A stretch of DNA of 15,196 nt from Baffinella frigidus (GCA_026770585.1 MU646402.1:128918-144113), one strand, 5' to 3'. Counted from the first letter of the stretch, positions 1 to 7,599 are shown. Notes: generated by a model from the sequence alone, not told the origin. Numbers and translations are program-made.

Positions 1-202
1 CCTTGGATGGGACAGAGAAACATTACTTGGGAGGGGAGCGGCGGGTTGGAGGGGGGAGGCTTCGTGTTGGCTGTGGGGCACGTAGGGCCTTCCCCGTGTG
101 GTGCTCAAAGCTGGTTTCCAGAAAGGGAGGGGCTTCATCGCAGAAACCCGTTTGCGAGACAGAGAGAGATGACTTGACTGAACTGGAGACAGCGATGGCA
201 AG
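1..202. other. Unassigned sequence
   Basis: Short open frames occur on both strands, but none has a recognisable motif, splice structure or composition that supports a gene. G-rich runs are present near 30-60. No feature is called. Confidence 0.4.
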
Positions 203-322
203 TACAGGGGTCACTCGAAATTAAGAACACGCACCGCCCTAGGGTGGTCCTATGCTCCTAGACATAGCCCTAATGCAGGACCATAGGGCGGTGCGTGTCC
301 TTAATTTCGAGTAACCCCTGTA
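203..322. mobile_element. Foldback (MITE-like) element 1
   Basis: An inverted repeat spans 205-320. The left arm (205-244) and right arm (281-320) match over about 40 bases with roughly three mismatches, leaving a loop of about 36 bases. The ends read CAGGGGT and ACCCCTG, and TA lies on each side (203-204, 321-322). This fits a small non-autonomous DNA element with a TA target duplication. No transposase is present. The TA could be part of the terminal repeat instead, so the superfamily is not assigned. Confidence 0.75.
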
Positions 323-443
323 CAGGGGTACCTCGCTCATAAGAAACAGCCCCCCCCTAGAACCCTACAGTAGGCCTATGCCTAGGGCCCTGAGGTGGTC
401 CTAGGGGGGGGGGGCTGTTTCTTATGAGCGAGGTACCCCTGTA
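321..443. mobile_element. Foldback (MITE-like) element 2, abutting element 1
   Basis: A second inverted repeat spans 323-441. It starts with the same CAGGGGT end directly after the right end of element 1, with the TA at 321-322 shared by both. The arms (about 323-360 and 401-441) match almost perfectly apart from the length of a C/G homopolymer. Beyond the first seven bases the interior differs from element 1, so the two share only their tips. The loop carries CCTACAGTAGG (364-374), a variant of the core motif seen in other elements of this window. Confidence 0.75.
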
Positions 444-780
444 CATGAATCCGAAACCCAAAAGCGTGCTGAGTCAGAATCGCGGAAGCAGGGGTCCTAC
501 CATGCACACGTAGTGCAAACGACGAAGGTTTGATGTACACCCGGGTGCCAGCGGCACTTCACTCACAACTTAGCAGCCACCGGGGGCTTCACGGATACAG
601 TCCATCTAAACAATTTCTGCTAGAATCGTATCCATTGCCCCGGAACCTAACCGGAATTTCACCTTGAATTCCAGGCGAAAAGGAACTCGGCCGCTGCTAA
701 GTGGCCGAGGCGGGGCCGTGAAGGCATGGACTTTTGTGGTGGCGTTGGACGAGTAGTCGTAGAACCAGAAAGGAGGGGCC
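444..780. other. Downstream flank of the WD40 gene, no supported gene
   Basis: This lies 3' of the minus-strand WD40 gene and its extra terminal-exon copy. A minus-strand open frame ends at 606 and could encode a short tail, but it is out of frame with the upstream copy and has no recognised motif. A 3' untranslated region is possible. No polyadenylation site was identified. Confidence 0.35.
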
Positions 781-1036
781 TCAGGCAGTGAGGAACGGCG
801 CCGACAAAATGCACAACCCCCTTCCGGCGCACGCCACCCAGATCGCCGCGCCGTGGCACCGCACGGAGTAGATGCGCCGCGGCGCCTTGAAGCACGCCAC
901 GGGAGCTGCTGCCGCGCCGTCCTCCGCGGGTTGCTGCTCCTTCGCGATTTCGTAGATCCGAAGCGAGTCGCCGTCGGCTGTGAGGACGTGGCGGACCCTC
1001 TTGGGCTCATCGGAAGCACACCAAAGAGGAATGAGC
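781..1036 (-). pseudogene. Second copy of the WD40 gene's terminal exon
   Basis: This stretch repeats the last part of the WD40 gene (about 1037-1310). The conserved series includes VRHVLT, LRIY, KEQQ, EDGAAAAPVACFKAP, SVRCHGAAI and CILSAPFL, followed by its own TGA at 781-783. It lacks the short GAMAP insertion of the first copy. It lies in a different frame from the first copy, whose stop is at 1037-1039, so it cannot be reached by read-through. It is either a decaying tandem duplicate or an alternative terminal exon reached by splicing. The frame stays open and the motifs are intact, so recent or selected retention is possible. Confidence 0.7.
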
Positions 1037-4000
1037 TCAGAGCGCGAGGAACGGCGCCGACAAAATGCACACCGCCCCTCCGACGCATCCCACGCAGATC
1101 GCCGCACCGTGGCACCGCACGGACGCGATTGTCTGCGGCGCCTTGAAGCACGCCACTGGAGCCATTGCCCCTACCCTTGGAGCCATTGCCCCTAGCGCCA
1201 CGGGCGCTGCTGCCGCGCCGTCCTCCCCGTGCTGCTGCTCCTTCGAGACTTGGTAGATCCGAAGCGTGTCCTCGCAGGTCGTAAGGACGTGGCGGACCAT
1301 GTTGCGCTCATCGAACGGACCTTCCGCCAAGGCGAACTCCGCACCCTCGAACTGGCAGACCTGCGTGCCGGATGCGACGTCCCACACGCGCACGGTGTGG
1401 TCATCTCCGCCGCTGACGACGTGCCTGCCGTCGTCGGTGAAAAGCGCCCGGTTCACAGAGCCCGTGTGCCCGGGCACGGGGCACCCCGGGTGAATGATGA
1501 CGCCCTGTTCTGCATCGTACCCAAAATCCTCCTCAAGATAGCCGTCCTCGTCCACCGTGCACAGGCAGATGCCCTCGCCGTTGTGCCCGCCCAAGCTGAG
1601 CATCTGCCAAATTTTTCCAAGGTTCATGTCAGTCGGGTAAAGGTATCCTCCTCAAGCCGTGCCTAGTCAGCGAGCACACCTGCATTGCACCCTCACAAGT
1701 AGAAACGGACCCCCCCCCCAAAAAAACAAGCTTCCCCCCAATCGAAAAGGAATCAAGCGATCGGTTTCGCGAGATTCAGCAATAAACAGCAGCGCACCTC
1801 TGCTCCAGTCTCGACATTCCAGATCTTCACGGCCCTGTCATCCCCCCCGCTGATGACGCGCTTTCCGTCCAGGGAAAAGTCAGCCGCGAACACAATGCCC
1901 GCATGTCCCTCCAGCGAGCACATCTGCAGAACTCCCTCAGAATTAGCCGCACATCATCCCCGAGTGATAATTTTTTCCTCACAAACAGCAGATGAAATTC
2001 TGCTTCGCGCGATGCAGGGCCTCGCAGCAGCGCACCTCTGCTCCAGTCTCGGCGTTGTAGATCTTCACGACTTCACCAGCCCCGGCGACGACGCGCTTCC
2101 CGTCGGGGGAGATCGCAACAGACCAGCCAAAGCCCGGGTGCCCCACCAGCGAGCACACCTGCAATACAACCCTTGGAATCAGCCGCATGTCATCTCCGAA
2201 TCATCCAGCTTTCCTCCAAAAAAGCACATGACATCCAAACAGCATGTGCAATTCATCTCCGAATGATCCAGCTCATCATGCCATGCACGTTCGGGTACGT
2301 GTCCGGGTCCGGGTAGTTGCCTAGGCCCCTACGCGATTGCCTACCGTAGAGTCCTAGGCACTACCCGGATCCGCACCTCAGCTCCCGTCTCGGCGTTCCA
2401 GATCTTCAAGCGCCCGTCCTCTCCAGAGGCGACGACTTCGGGTACGGGTACGAAGACCGGGTACGGGCACCCTACGGTAGGCAATAGGGTAGGGCCCTAC
2501 GCGACTACCCGGATCCGTACGCAAGTACCCGGATCCGAACGCACCTCCTGTCCCGTCGCGGCGTTCCAGATCTTCACGTGCCCGTCCTCCCCAGAGGCGA
2601 CGACCCACCCGAGGCTAGAAATGTGACTATTTTAAAACAGTCATTCTTTTACAAGTGAAGGGGGGAAAAGAATTGTGTAGGAATTTTCACGCAAATAAGG
2701 GCATTTGGTCACATATCCCAGGTTAGAACTTGAGATACGTGACCAAGCATGCCCGTGACTGGTACTAAATTTAACAACCCCACATTTTAAATACTCCCTC
2801 TTCCAGCCTCGAGTGGGTCAACTCACCGCAGCGCCCGTCTCGGCGTTCCAGATGTTCACGCGCCCGTCCTCCCCAGAGGCGACGACTTCGGGTACGGGTA
2901 CGAAGACCGGGTACGGGCACCCTACGGTAGGCAATAGGGTAGGGCCCTACGCGACTCCCCGGATCCGTACGCAAGTACCCGGATCCGAACGCACCTCCTG
3001 TCCCGTCTCGGCGTTCCAGATCTTCACGTGCCCGTCCTCCCCAGAGGCGACGACGCGCGTCCCGCCATTCGAGAAAGCGACTGAGATCACTCGGTCGGAA
3101 TAACCCGCAAGCGTGCGCACCTGTCAGAGTACCCTCATTTTTATTTTGCCACTTCCAACGCAAAGCGTGCGCGCAACTTCGGCAAAACACCCCCCCGTCA
3201 CCCCACCACCCTCAACTCACTCGCACAGAGCTGCTCACCTCGGCCCCGGTCGCGGCGTCCCAGATCTTCACGAGACAGTCACCCGACCCGTCTTTTCGGG
3301 TACGGGTACGAAGACCGGGTACGGGCACCCTACGGTAGGCAATCGCGTAGGGTCCTACGCAACTACCCGGATCCGCACCTCGGCGCCGGTCGCGGTGTCC
3401 CAGATCTTCACGAGTCCGTCACGCGACCCGCTCACGAAGTGCTTCCCGTCAAGCGAGAACGCGATCGAGGTCACGTCGCCGGACTGACGCGCGTACACCT
3501 GCCAACCCACCCTCTGTTCACACACCCTTCCCAGACTAATCTAATTTCGGACCAAGACAGAATCTGACCCGCTATCTTAAGCTCCCCACGCGGAAGGTAA
3601 GGGTGTATATACACTATTTTAGGCATCAAATGATGCTATCTTACGCCTTTTCATCAGGACAGATTCTGGTATGGTCCGAGATGAAATCATGCAGCAAACG
3701 CTCGCAAATAAACACACCATCAACTCATCACCCTCAACGCAATCACCCAAAAATGTTCACCTCAGCTGTAGGAGGTGGAGCTAAAATCCATCCGGAAAAT
3801 GCTCGTATGAGCGGCAGACACGGGGTACAGTAGTGGCACAATGCGTAGCATGTGCGGCGCTGACGCTGGTTGTTTGGCAATAAATTATCAATCTCGCACC
3901 TCAGCTCCCGTCTCGGCGTTCCAGATCTTCACGCGCTTGTCATCCGACCCGCTGACGACGCGCGTCCCGTCAGGCGAGAAAGCGATTTTCGGTTCGCCGA

Positions 4001-4604
4001 GAGGAATGATGAGTACGAGTTGAGCGTACTCATCGTTCCCCTGCGGCTTGGTCACCCACTGCACCAGTTTCAGCCCGAGGCACTCCGCCGTTGAAGCTGC
4101 CCCCCGCGACAAGAAGCTCGCGTCGGGCTCCTGCGACGCGGCCTGCAAGCACTCTTGAAGGCTCCCTTTCCATCTCCCATCAAATCTCAGAAATTTCCCC
4201 AGGAACGAGCTGGCGTCCAACCCCCCGGCTTGCATAGCTTCGCCGTTGCTCGCGTTCTGCGCGTTCTGCCAGAGGCACATAGGATCCCCGCCCTCCGCGA
4301 GCGCTGAGCACAGATGCATCGTCCTGCTGCAGAAGCCCCGCACCTCCAGCTCCCTCCTCCACGATTTGCAAACCCGAGAGCACAGCACTGCCCCCTCCGG
4401 TTGGAGCAGCGGCAGCACCCGCTGCAGCTGCCGTTGCTGCTGGAGATCCAGCAGCACCCGCAGCACCCGATCGAGCGTGTCCTCGCTCGGCACCTCACGT
4501 GTCCGTTCTGTCTTCAACGCCCCCCCCTGCGCCGCAGCCCCATCCCCGTTTGCCGCCTCGCCCTCGGCGTTCCCCGAGGGCGGTGCTCTGCGCTTGCCGG
4601 CCAT
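1037..4604 (-). CDS. F-box-like WD40-repeat protein, multi-exon
   Basis: Predicted product of about 588 residues. Proposed exons in transcript order: 4604-3900, 3498-3379, 3120-2995, 2158-2036, 1923-1798, 1603-1037. All junctions are GT-AG and phase 0, and the internal exons are 120, 126, 123 and 126 bases, so the frame is kept. Residues about 43-90 look like a degenerate F-box with a VCKSWR segment near residue 78. The remainder is WD40 blades, each with a core such as FSPDGTRVVSGSDD..VKIWNAETGAE. Each internal exon encodes one full blade and ends at GAG|GTGCG. The last exon holds further blades (for example GHTGSV..VSGGDDHTVRVWD) and ends in CILSAPFLAL. WD40 propellers act as protein-interaction scaffolds, and F-box/WD40 proteins are typically SCF ubiquitin-ligase substrate adaptors. 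That role is inferred only from the weak F-box match. The ATG at 4602-4604 was chosen because the sequence after it looks like a natural start; an in-frame ATG at 4677-4679 adds 25 residues. Half-blade exons between 2377 and 3291 would break the frame and are left out of this model. Confidence 0.8.
1666..1688 (-). pseudogene. Relic of a blade-exon 5' end inside the last intron
   Basis: On the minus strand this reads TGCAG|GTGTGCTCGCTGAC, matching the acceptor and first codons (VCSL) of the exon starting at 2158. The homology stops after about five codons and the frame then meets a TGA. It looks like a truncated exon copy left in the intron 1604-1797. Confidence 0.55.
2190..2268. repeat. Short direct repeat in an intron
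   Basis: The phrase ATCTCCGAATSATCCAGCT occurs at about 2190-2208 and again at about 2250-2268, between the element at 2288-2376 and the 3' splice site at 2159. Its function is unknown. Confidence 0.55.
2288..2376 (-). mobile_element. Relative of the introner-like element at an intron 5' end
   Basis: The element begins at the donor (GAG|GTGCGGATCCGGGTAG on the minus strand) and ends near CGTACCCGAACG. Inner arms GCCTAGG/CCTAGGC and the core CCTACCGTAGA (2340-2350) form an inverted repeat. It shares its start and CGTACCCG end with the elements at 2436, 2886 and 3292. Here, however, the intron apparently continues to the acceptor at 2159, so the element fills only its 5' part. Confidence 0.6.
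2377..2435 (-). pseudogene. Half-blade WD40 exon copy 1
   Basis: It encodes VVASGEDGRLKIWNAETGAE, the second half of a WD40 blade, and ends at a normal GAG|GTGCG donor. The first half is replaced by the introner-like element upstream. It is 59 bases long and starts two bases into a codon, so inclusion after a phase-0 exon would shift the frame. It is treated as a skipped or dead exon copy. Confidence 0.6.
2384..2604. repeat. 221-bp duplicated block, copy A
   Basis: The block holds half-exon, introner-like element and half-exon, and is repeated at 2834-3054 with the same length and only about half a dozen differences by eye. The offset is exactly 450 bases. The near identity indicates recent segmental duplication or gene conversion inside the gene. 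Confidence 0.8.
2436..2544 (-). mobile_element. Introner-like intron, copy A (109 bases)
   Basis: On the minus strand it runs from GAG|GTGCGTTCGG to CCCGTACCCGAAG|TCGTCG, so it is bounded by GT and AG. It contains internal repeats of CGGATCCGGGTA, the core CCTACSGTAGG (2471-2481) and CGTACCCG repeats near the 3' end. Near-identical copies in the same gene, with exact GT/AG edges, resemble introner elements (short mobile sequences that behave as introns). Copying together with flanking exon is an alternative. Confidence 0.65.
2545..2614 (-). pseudogene. Half-blade WD40 exon copy 2
   Basis: It encodes VVASGEDGHVKIWNAATGQE before a GAG|GTGCG donor. Upstream, homology to a blade stops at GTCGTCGCC and is replaced by unrelated sequence with a possible acceptor TTTCTAG at about 2615. 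Splicing there puts the blade out of frame. It is a near copy of the 3' half of the full exon 2995-3120. Confidence 0.55.
2707..2744. repeat. Small hairpin in an intron
   Basis: GGTCACATATC (2707-2717) and GATACGTGACC (2734-2744) are imperfect reverse complements around a short loop. They lie in AT-rich DNA (2620-2820) with no coding signal. Confidence 0.5.
2827..2885 (-). pseudogene. Half-blade WD40 exon copy 3
   Basis: It encodes VVASGEDGRVNIWNAETGAA with a strong donor GCG|GTGAGT. It is preceded by the introner-like element 2886-2994. Like copy 1 it is 59 bases long and out of phase with the full exons. One partial rescue exists: a donor 16 bases inside the upstream element (G|GTACTTGCG) would restore the frame and leave a 93-base intron. 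It could therefore be included in a minority transcript. Confidence 0.5.
2834..3054. repeat. 221-bp duplicated block, copy B
   Basis: Partner of 2384-2604. In this copy the upstream half-exon is continuous with the rest of a full blade exon (2995-3120), so B is the likely source and A the derived copy. Confidence 0.8.
2886..2994 (-). mobile_element. Introner-like intron, copy B (109 bases)
   Basis: It has the same length as the copy at 2436-2544, differs from it by about one base, and has the same GTGCGTTCGG start and CCCGAAG end. It directly follows the intact blade exon 2995-3120. The core motif is at 2921-2931. Confidence 0.65.
3239..3291 (-). pseudogene. Half-blade WD40 exon copy 4
   Basis: It encodes GSGDCLVKIWDAATGAE with a strong donor GAG|GTGAGC. 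Its start lies six bases further into the blade than copies 1 and 3, so it arose from a separate break. It is 53 bases long and would shift the frame. Confidence 0.55.
3292..3378 (-). mobile_element. Introner-like intron, copy C (87 bases)
   Basis: It runs from GAG|GTGCGGATCCGGGTAG to CCCGTACCCGAAAAG| on the minus strand. It is shorter than copies A and B because it lacks one CGGATCCGGGTA repeat unit. The 3' half, including the core at 3329-3339, is nearly the same as in copies A and B. Confidence 0.65.
3543..3687. mobile_element. Foldback element in the first intron of the WD40 gene
   Basis: ATTTCGGACCA..CAGAATCTG at the left is the imperfect reverse complement of CAGATTCTGGTATGGTCCGA..GAAAT at the right. 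Inner pairs (GCTATCTTA and its neighbours, and the GTGTATATACAC palindrome) extend the foldback. It sits in the 400-base intron 3499-3899, which otherwise holds no recognised feature. Confidence 0.55.
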
Positions 4605-5110
4605 GCCCCCGACCTGCATCTGTCGCGAATGCACCTGCGGCCAAGAGCCTGCACCTGCCACGCCGGCGAGACGCGTCAACGCCGGCTACGGAGAAAGCTG
4701 CTGCACATGCCAGCACAGACGACGCGGGTGGGGGGGGCGAGAGCTGACTTGCAGGGGAGGCTGAAAATGTCTCTTGGGAACCGCTTTCCCACAGAAAACG
4801 CAGGCATGCACACACCTTACCTCCAACGCGTGGAGAGCAGCACGCAGCGTCTGTCGGTCCCCAGGCCTTGCCCCTTGAACGCGCGCTTCCCCCCCCCTCG
4901 AAATCGCTGCGGGGAACCCCGACGTTTTTCGCGAACGAGAAGGAGGAAACGAGGCGTCACGCGCGGCGTCCGGGGCTGGGGAGGGGGCTGAGTTTTGTCG
5001 ATTGCTGGTGGGGTCGGCGGAGTCGTTATCTCGGAACTCACGTGTGCGGCGTTGGGCTGAGGCTGCTTCTTCGAGTGCGAAGCACGAAACGAGAGAGGAG
5101 AGAGGAGGAC
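4605..5110. promoter_or_regulatory. Head-to-head intergenic region, probable bidirectional promoter
   Basis: The region separates the start of the minus-strand WD40 gene from the start of a plus-strand predicted secreted protein. It is GC-rich with several homopolymer runs. No TATA box or named motif is convincing. The promoter call rests only on the divergent gene layout. Confidence 0.35.
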
Positions 5111-5670
5111 ATGCTCCCCACCGCCGCCTCGACCCCGCTCCTCCTGATCCTGGCTGCGATCTGGCCGGGCGCGGGTGGCGCGGCGCGTGGCTGGGAGGCG
5201 GGCCCCTCGACTCCGCGCAGCAATGGCCTTGTCGCGAGCCTTCACGCTTCGGCCCGCGGCGGGATTCACGACTGGACCCCGCCTGCGCTCCCGCGGCTGC
5301 GCCTGCCAAGCCTCCGCGCTCAAGATTCCGAGCTAGACGCGCAGGAGAGCCAGGGCAGACACAGATGTGGATGCACTCCGGGGGGCGCTGGCTGCTCGCA
5401 GACCCGCGCGCCGTGCGAGCACGCCGCCACCTGCTTCAGCACGGTCGGATCGATCCCCCTCGTCGACGAGCACGCCAGGCGAGGCGGGGCGCGCGGGGCG
5501 TGGAGCTCCATCCATAACCAGCCCGCACCCCCCGGAATCCTCCAGCGGGACCGGCACGCGGCGCCTGGGGAGCACTCCATGGGGGGGCGTGTCGCCGCTC
5601 TCCGCGGGGGTTTCCGCAACCTGCTCGGAGAGTCGCTCGGGGAGGTGCAGTGCAGAAACTTCTCACGAGG
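5111..5670 (+). CDS. First exon of a predicted secreted, cysteine-containing protein
   Basis: The ATG at 5111 opens a frame of 186 codons. Residues 1-25 form a typical signal peptide: a short polar start, the hydrophobic core LLLILAAIW, then a small-residue region GAGGAA. The mature part is rich in Arg, Gly, Ser and Pro. It has a cysteine group (about C86, C88, C95, C102, C108) and a further Cys near 181. The frame meets TAA at 5672, but GG|GTAAGC at 5671 is a good splice donor in phase 2, so the gene probably continues. Two downstream exons are phase-compatible: one after the acceptor CCCATGCAG at 5723, and the exon-like stretch 6850-6963. I do not recognise the family. It may enter the secretory pathway or, in algae with complex plastids, carry a bipartite targeting peptide; no such signal is clear. 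Confidence 0.45.
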
Positions 5671-5723
5671 GTAAGCCCGCTTACCTCCCCCATGCGGCGG
5701 TGCCTCCTCATCCTCCCATGCAG

Positions 5724-5900
5724 CGCTGGGCGTGCAGCGTCGCAGCCGGGCGGCTGGCATGCTTCCCGTGCTGCTCGCTTGTCGAAAGAGAAACCACGTG
5801 CATGTCTCCCCCTTGGTGCGGTCTCACGCGCGCCTCGGATCGCACACCATAGCCTCTTCGGGGAAAGATACATCGTGCCCATGTTGGTACCAATCAAGGG
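5724..5900 (+). other. Possible second exon of the secreted-protein gene
   Basis: A pyrimidine-rich tract ending CCCATGCAG precedes this stretch. The frame joined to phase 2 of the previous exon stays open through it and reads, among others, LFGERYIVPMLVPIKG. The 3' end is unclear (a possible donor is GTACCA at about 5886), and the frame then enters a CT microsatellite. Evidence is phase and acceptor only. Confidence 0.25.
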
Positions 5901-5902
5901 AT

Positions 5903-5908
<6 letters not shown>

Positions 5909-5938
<30 letters not shown>
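5909..5938. repeat. (CT)n microsatellite
   Basis: A pure CT run of about 26 bases after a T stretch. The SLSLSL reading across it is an artefact of the repeat. Confidence 0.9.
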
Positions 5939-5939
<1 letters not shown>

Positions 5940-6018
5940 GAATGAAATTGCTCTACCCTGGACCTCTGACCTCCGACCTCACGCCTCGCCCTGCTCGCAA
6001 CCTTCGCTTCCCGCAATT

Positions 6019-6159
6019 CCTAGCGCTGCCTCACTCGGGTTGACGGACTATTCTCAAGTTGACATGCTCGGTGTGCGGTACAAACTCGTCAACTTTAGAG
6101 CGGAAAAGAGCCTGGGCACACCAAATTGGTGAGCCCAAATAGACTGAGACAGAGCTAGG
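6019..6159. mobile_element. MITE of the GTTGACGGA family, full copy
   Basis: The ends CCTAGCGCTGCCTC and GAGACAGAGCTAGG are imperfect inverted repeats of 14 bases. Inside, GTTGACGGA and CTCGTCAAC form an inner inverted pair. Related sequence recurs at 7931-7984 (inverted, partial), 12721-12845, 12892-13012, 14605-14743 and partly 14820-14874. The repeated reading LTDYSQVDMLGVRYK comes from the conserved element, not from a supported protein. Confidence 0.7.
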
Positions 6160-6216
6160 CATTCGTGCCACGCGATCAACTAACGCCACGAACTGCAATA
6201 TCACACATTCTCCCAA

Positions 6217-6360
6217 CCCTAAACCCTACACCCTAACCCATAACCTCTAAACCCTAAACCCTAAACCCTAAACCCTAAACCTTAAACCCTGACCCCTCAA
6301 ACACTAGACCCTAAACCCCAAACCCCAAACCCCAAACCCCAAACCCCAAACCCTAAACCC
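6217..6360. repeat. Telomere-like array 1 (CCCTAAA and CCCCAAA)
   Basis: Seven-base units CCCTAAA, then CCCCAAA variants, in the C-rich orientation on the plus strand. It is interstitial, with single-copy-like sequence on both sides. Confidence 0.9.
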
Positions 6361-6456
6361 TGAACACTGAAGTGAAAGAATAACCCCATGATCCCCGAAC
6401 GGCAAACGAACAACCCCATGAGTAAAAGAATACCCCCATGAGCCCTAACCCCCAAG

Positions 6457-6712
6457 CACGCGGACCTCCCGCAGGAACGGCTCGTTCCTGCGAGGGCTCA
6501 GGATTTACGGTTCATGGGTTAGGGTTTAGCCTAAACCCTATACCCCAAACCATAGGGACGTGGACCTCCCGCGGGCGGCGCGCAACTCGTTCCTGCGAGG
6601 GCTCGGGGTTGACGGTGTATGGGTTGGGGTTTAGCCTACGGTTTAGGGGTTAAGGTTTAGCCTGAACCCCATACCCGTAACCCCAGGGACGCGGATCTCC
6701 CACGGGCGGCGA
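6457..6712 (+). pseudogene. Three truncated copies of the exon at 6850-6963
   Basis: Copies of the 5' part of the exon (GACGCGGAYCTCCC and following) lie at 6457-6500, 6556-6607 and 6687-6712. The first two continue to TCGTTCCTGCGAGGGCTC. Each is embedded in degenerate telomere-like DNA that turns from CCCTAAA to GGGTTTAG orientation, so the pattern is a tandem unit of about 100-130 bases. Splice sites and lengths differ between copies, so they are treated as echoes of one exon. Confidence 0.5.
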
Positions 6713-6734
6713 AAACTCCAACCGTTAACCCCTG

Positions 6735-6848
6735 ACCCCTAAACCCTGAACCATAAACCAACCATAAACCATAAACCATAACCCTCAACTCCACTCCAAT
6801 CCCCCAAACCCAGCACTCTACACCCGTAACCCTTAACCCGTAACCCCA
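6735..6848. repeat. Degenerate telomere-like array ending at a 3' splice site
   Basis: AACCCTGAACCATAAACC-type units run up to CGTAACCCCAG|GGACGCGG. The same arrangement is seen at three introns of the Spt4 gene. Confidence 0.6.
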
Positions 6849-6849
6849 G

Positions 6850-6963
6850 GGACGCGGATCTCCCACGGGCTGCGCGGGATTCATTCCGGATGGGATTCAA
6901 CGAGACCATCGCTGCCCGGGAGCGGAGAATCCTCGACCAGCAGGAAACCTCCAAGCCCTTTAG
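6850..6963 (+). other. Probable coding exon of unknown family
   Basis: After the acceptor ACCCCAG the frame reads DADLPRAARDSFRMGFNE followed by TIAARERRILDQQETSKPFR, up to a donor AG|GTTTCC. It enters and leaves in phase 2, which is compatible with the secreted-protein exon ending at 5670. It contains an ATG at 6890 that could instead be a start. Similar short stretches (GAGATCCTCGACCTGCAG at about 7385; GAGATCCTGGATC at about 8322) suggest partial copies downstream. I do not recognise the product. Confidence 0.4.
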
Positions 6964-6994
6964 GTTTCCGACGTGAAGTATTTCGATTTTTTGT

Positions 6995-7135
6995 ACCTAA
7001 ACCCTACACCCTAAACACGAACCTCTACACCCTAAACACTAAGCACTAAACACTAAACACTAAACACTTAGCACTGAAAAAGCAACCCCAAACACTAAAC
7101 ACCAAACACAAAACACTAAACGCCACACACTAGAC
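6995..7135. repeat. Degenerate telomere-like array (CACTAAA variants)
   Basis: Units such as CCCTAAACA and CACTAAACA decay towards ACACTAGACACG. Same strand orientation as the other arrays. Confidence 0.75.
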
Positions 7136-7185
7136 ACGTGGGTTTCAACGCGACCTTATCCGGGGAAACCTATTTTTCTTTCATT

Positions 7186-7382
7186 TGATGGCAACGAAAA
7201 TTACTACACAATTCGTTCTTATTACCATCCCTCCCCACGAACGCCGGATCTTTTAGGCAAACTGTTTGATTTTAAAACGTTGGGTTTCGATGAAAATTAC
7301 TACACGTTTGCTTTAATATTACTGTTACGAATCGTTATGTGTAGTAAATTTCACTGCCGATTAAAAAAAAAACTGTTTGCCT
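7186..7382. mobile_element. AT-rich foldback element
   Basis: AGGCAAAC at 7255 and GTTTGCCT at 7375-7382 bound a foldback in which GAAAATTACTACAC pairs imperfectly with GTGTAGTAAATTTC. A further copy of AAAATTACTACACA lies at about 7196, so the arm is partly duplicated on the left. There is no coding content. Confidence 0.5.
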
Positions 7383-7456
7383 ATGAGATCCTCGACCTGC
7401 AGACTCAACCCCTCATCACTTAACCAAGCAGGGCGCGCCAGAAACCCCACACCCGA

Positions 7457-7599
7457 CCACTCGGTGGGCTACGAGGGTTTCGTTGACCCCGGATTCCGGG
7501 ATGTTACGTGACCAATTTGCATTAGAAAAATCCTTCAAGTTAATTAATTGTCTTCAGATAAGTTGACTTTTGATGAAAGGTTCGTAGTCCACCGTGTGG
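7457..7599. mobile_element. MITE of the CCACACGGTGGACTACG family, inverted copy
   Basis: The terminal inverted repeats are CCACTCGGTGGGCTACGAGG and its near complement ending GTAGTCCACCGTGTGG. The interior carries GTGACCAATTTGCATTAGAAA and TTGATGAAAGG, which recur in the opposite orientation at 11864-12006 and 14886-15023. It is non-autonomous. Confidence 0.75.

Noticed and set aside
2771-3190. 139-codon minus-strand frame with repeated RLWGGRAREDLERRDG
   Set aside because: This is the WD40 repeat read in the wrong frame; the correct frame gives SGEDG..KIWNAETG.
6040-6132. Repeated LTDYSQVDMLGVRYKSVNF reading as a conserved small protein
   Set aside because: It occurs in MITE copies whose terminal inverted repeats explain the conservation, and the copies diverge with changes that do not favour the frame.
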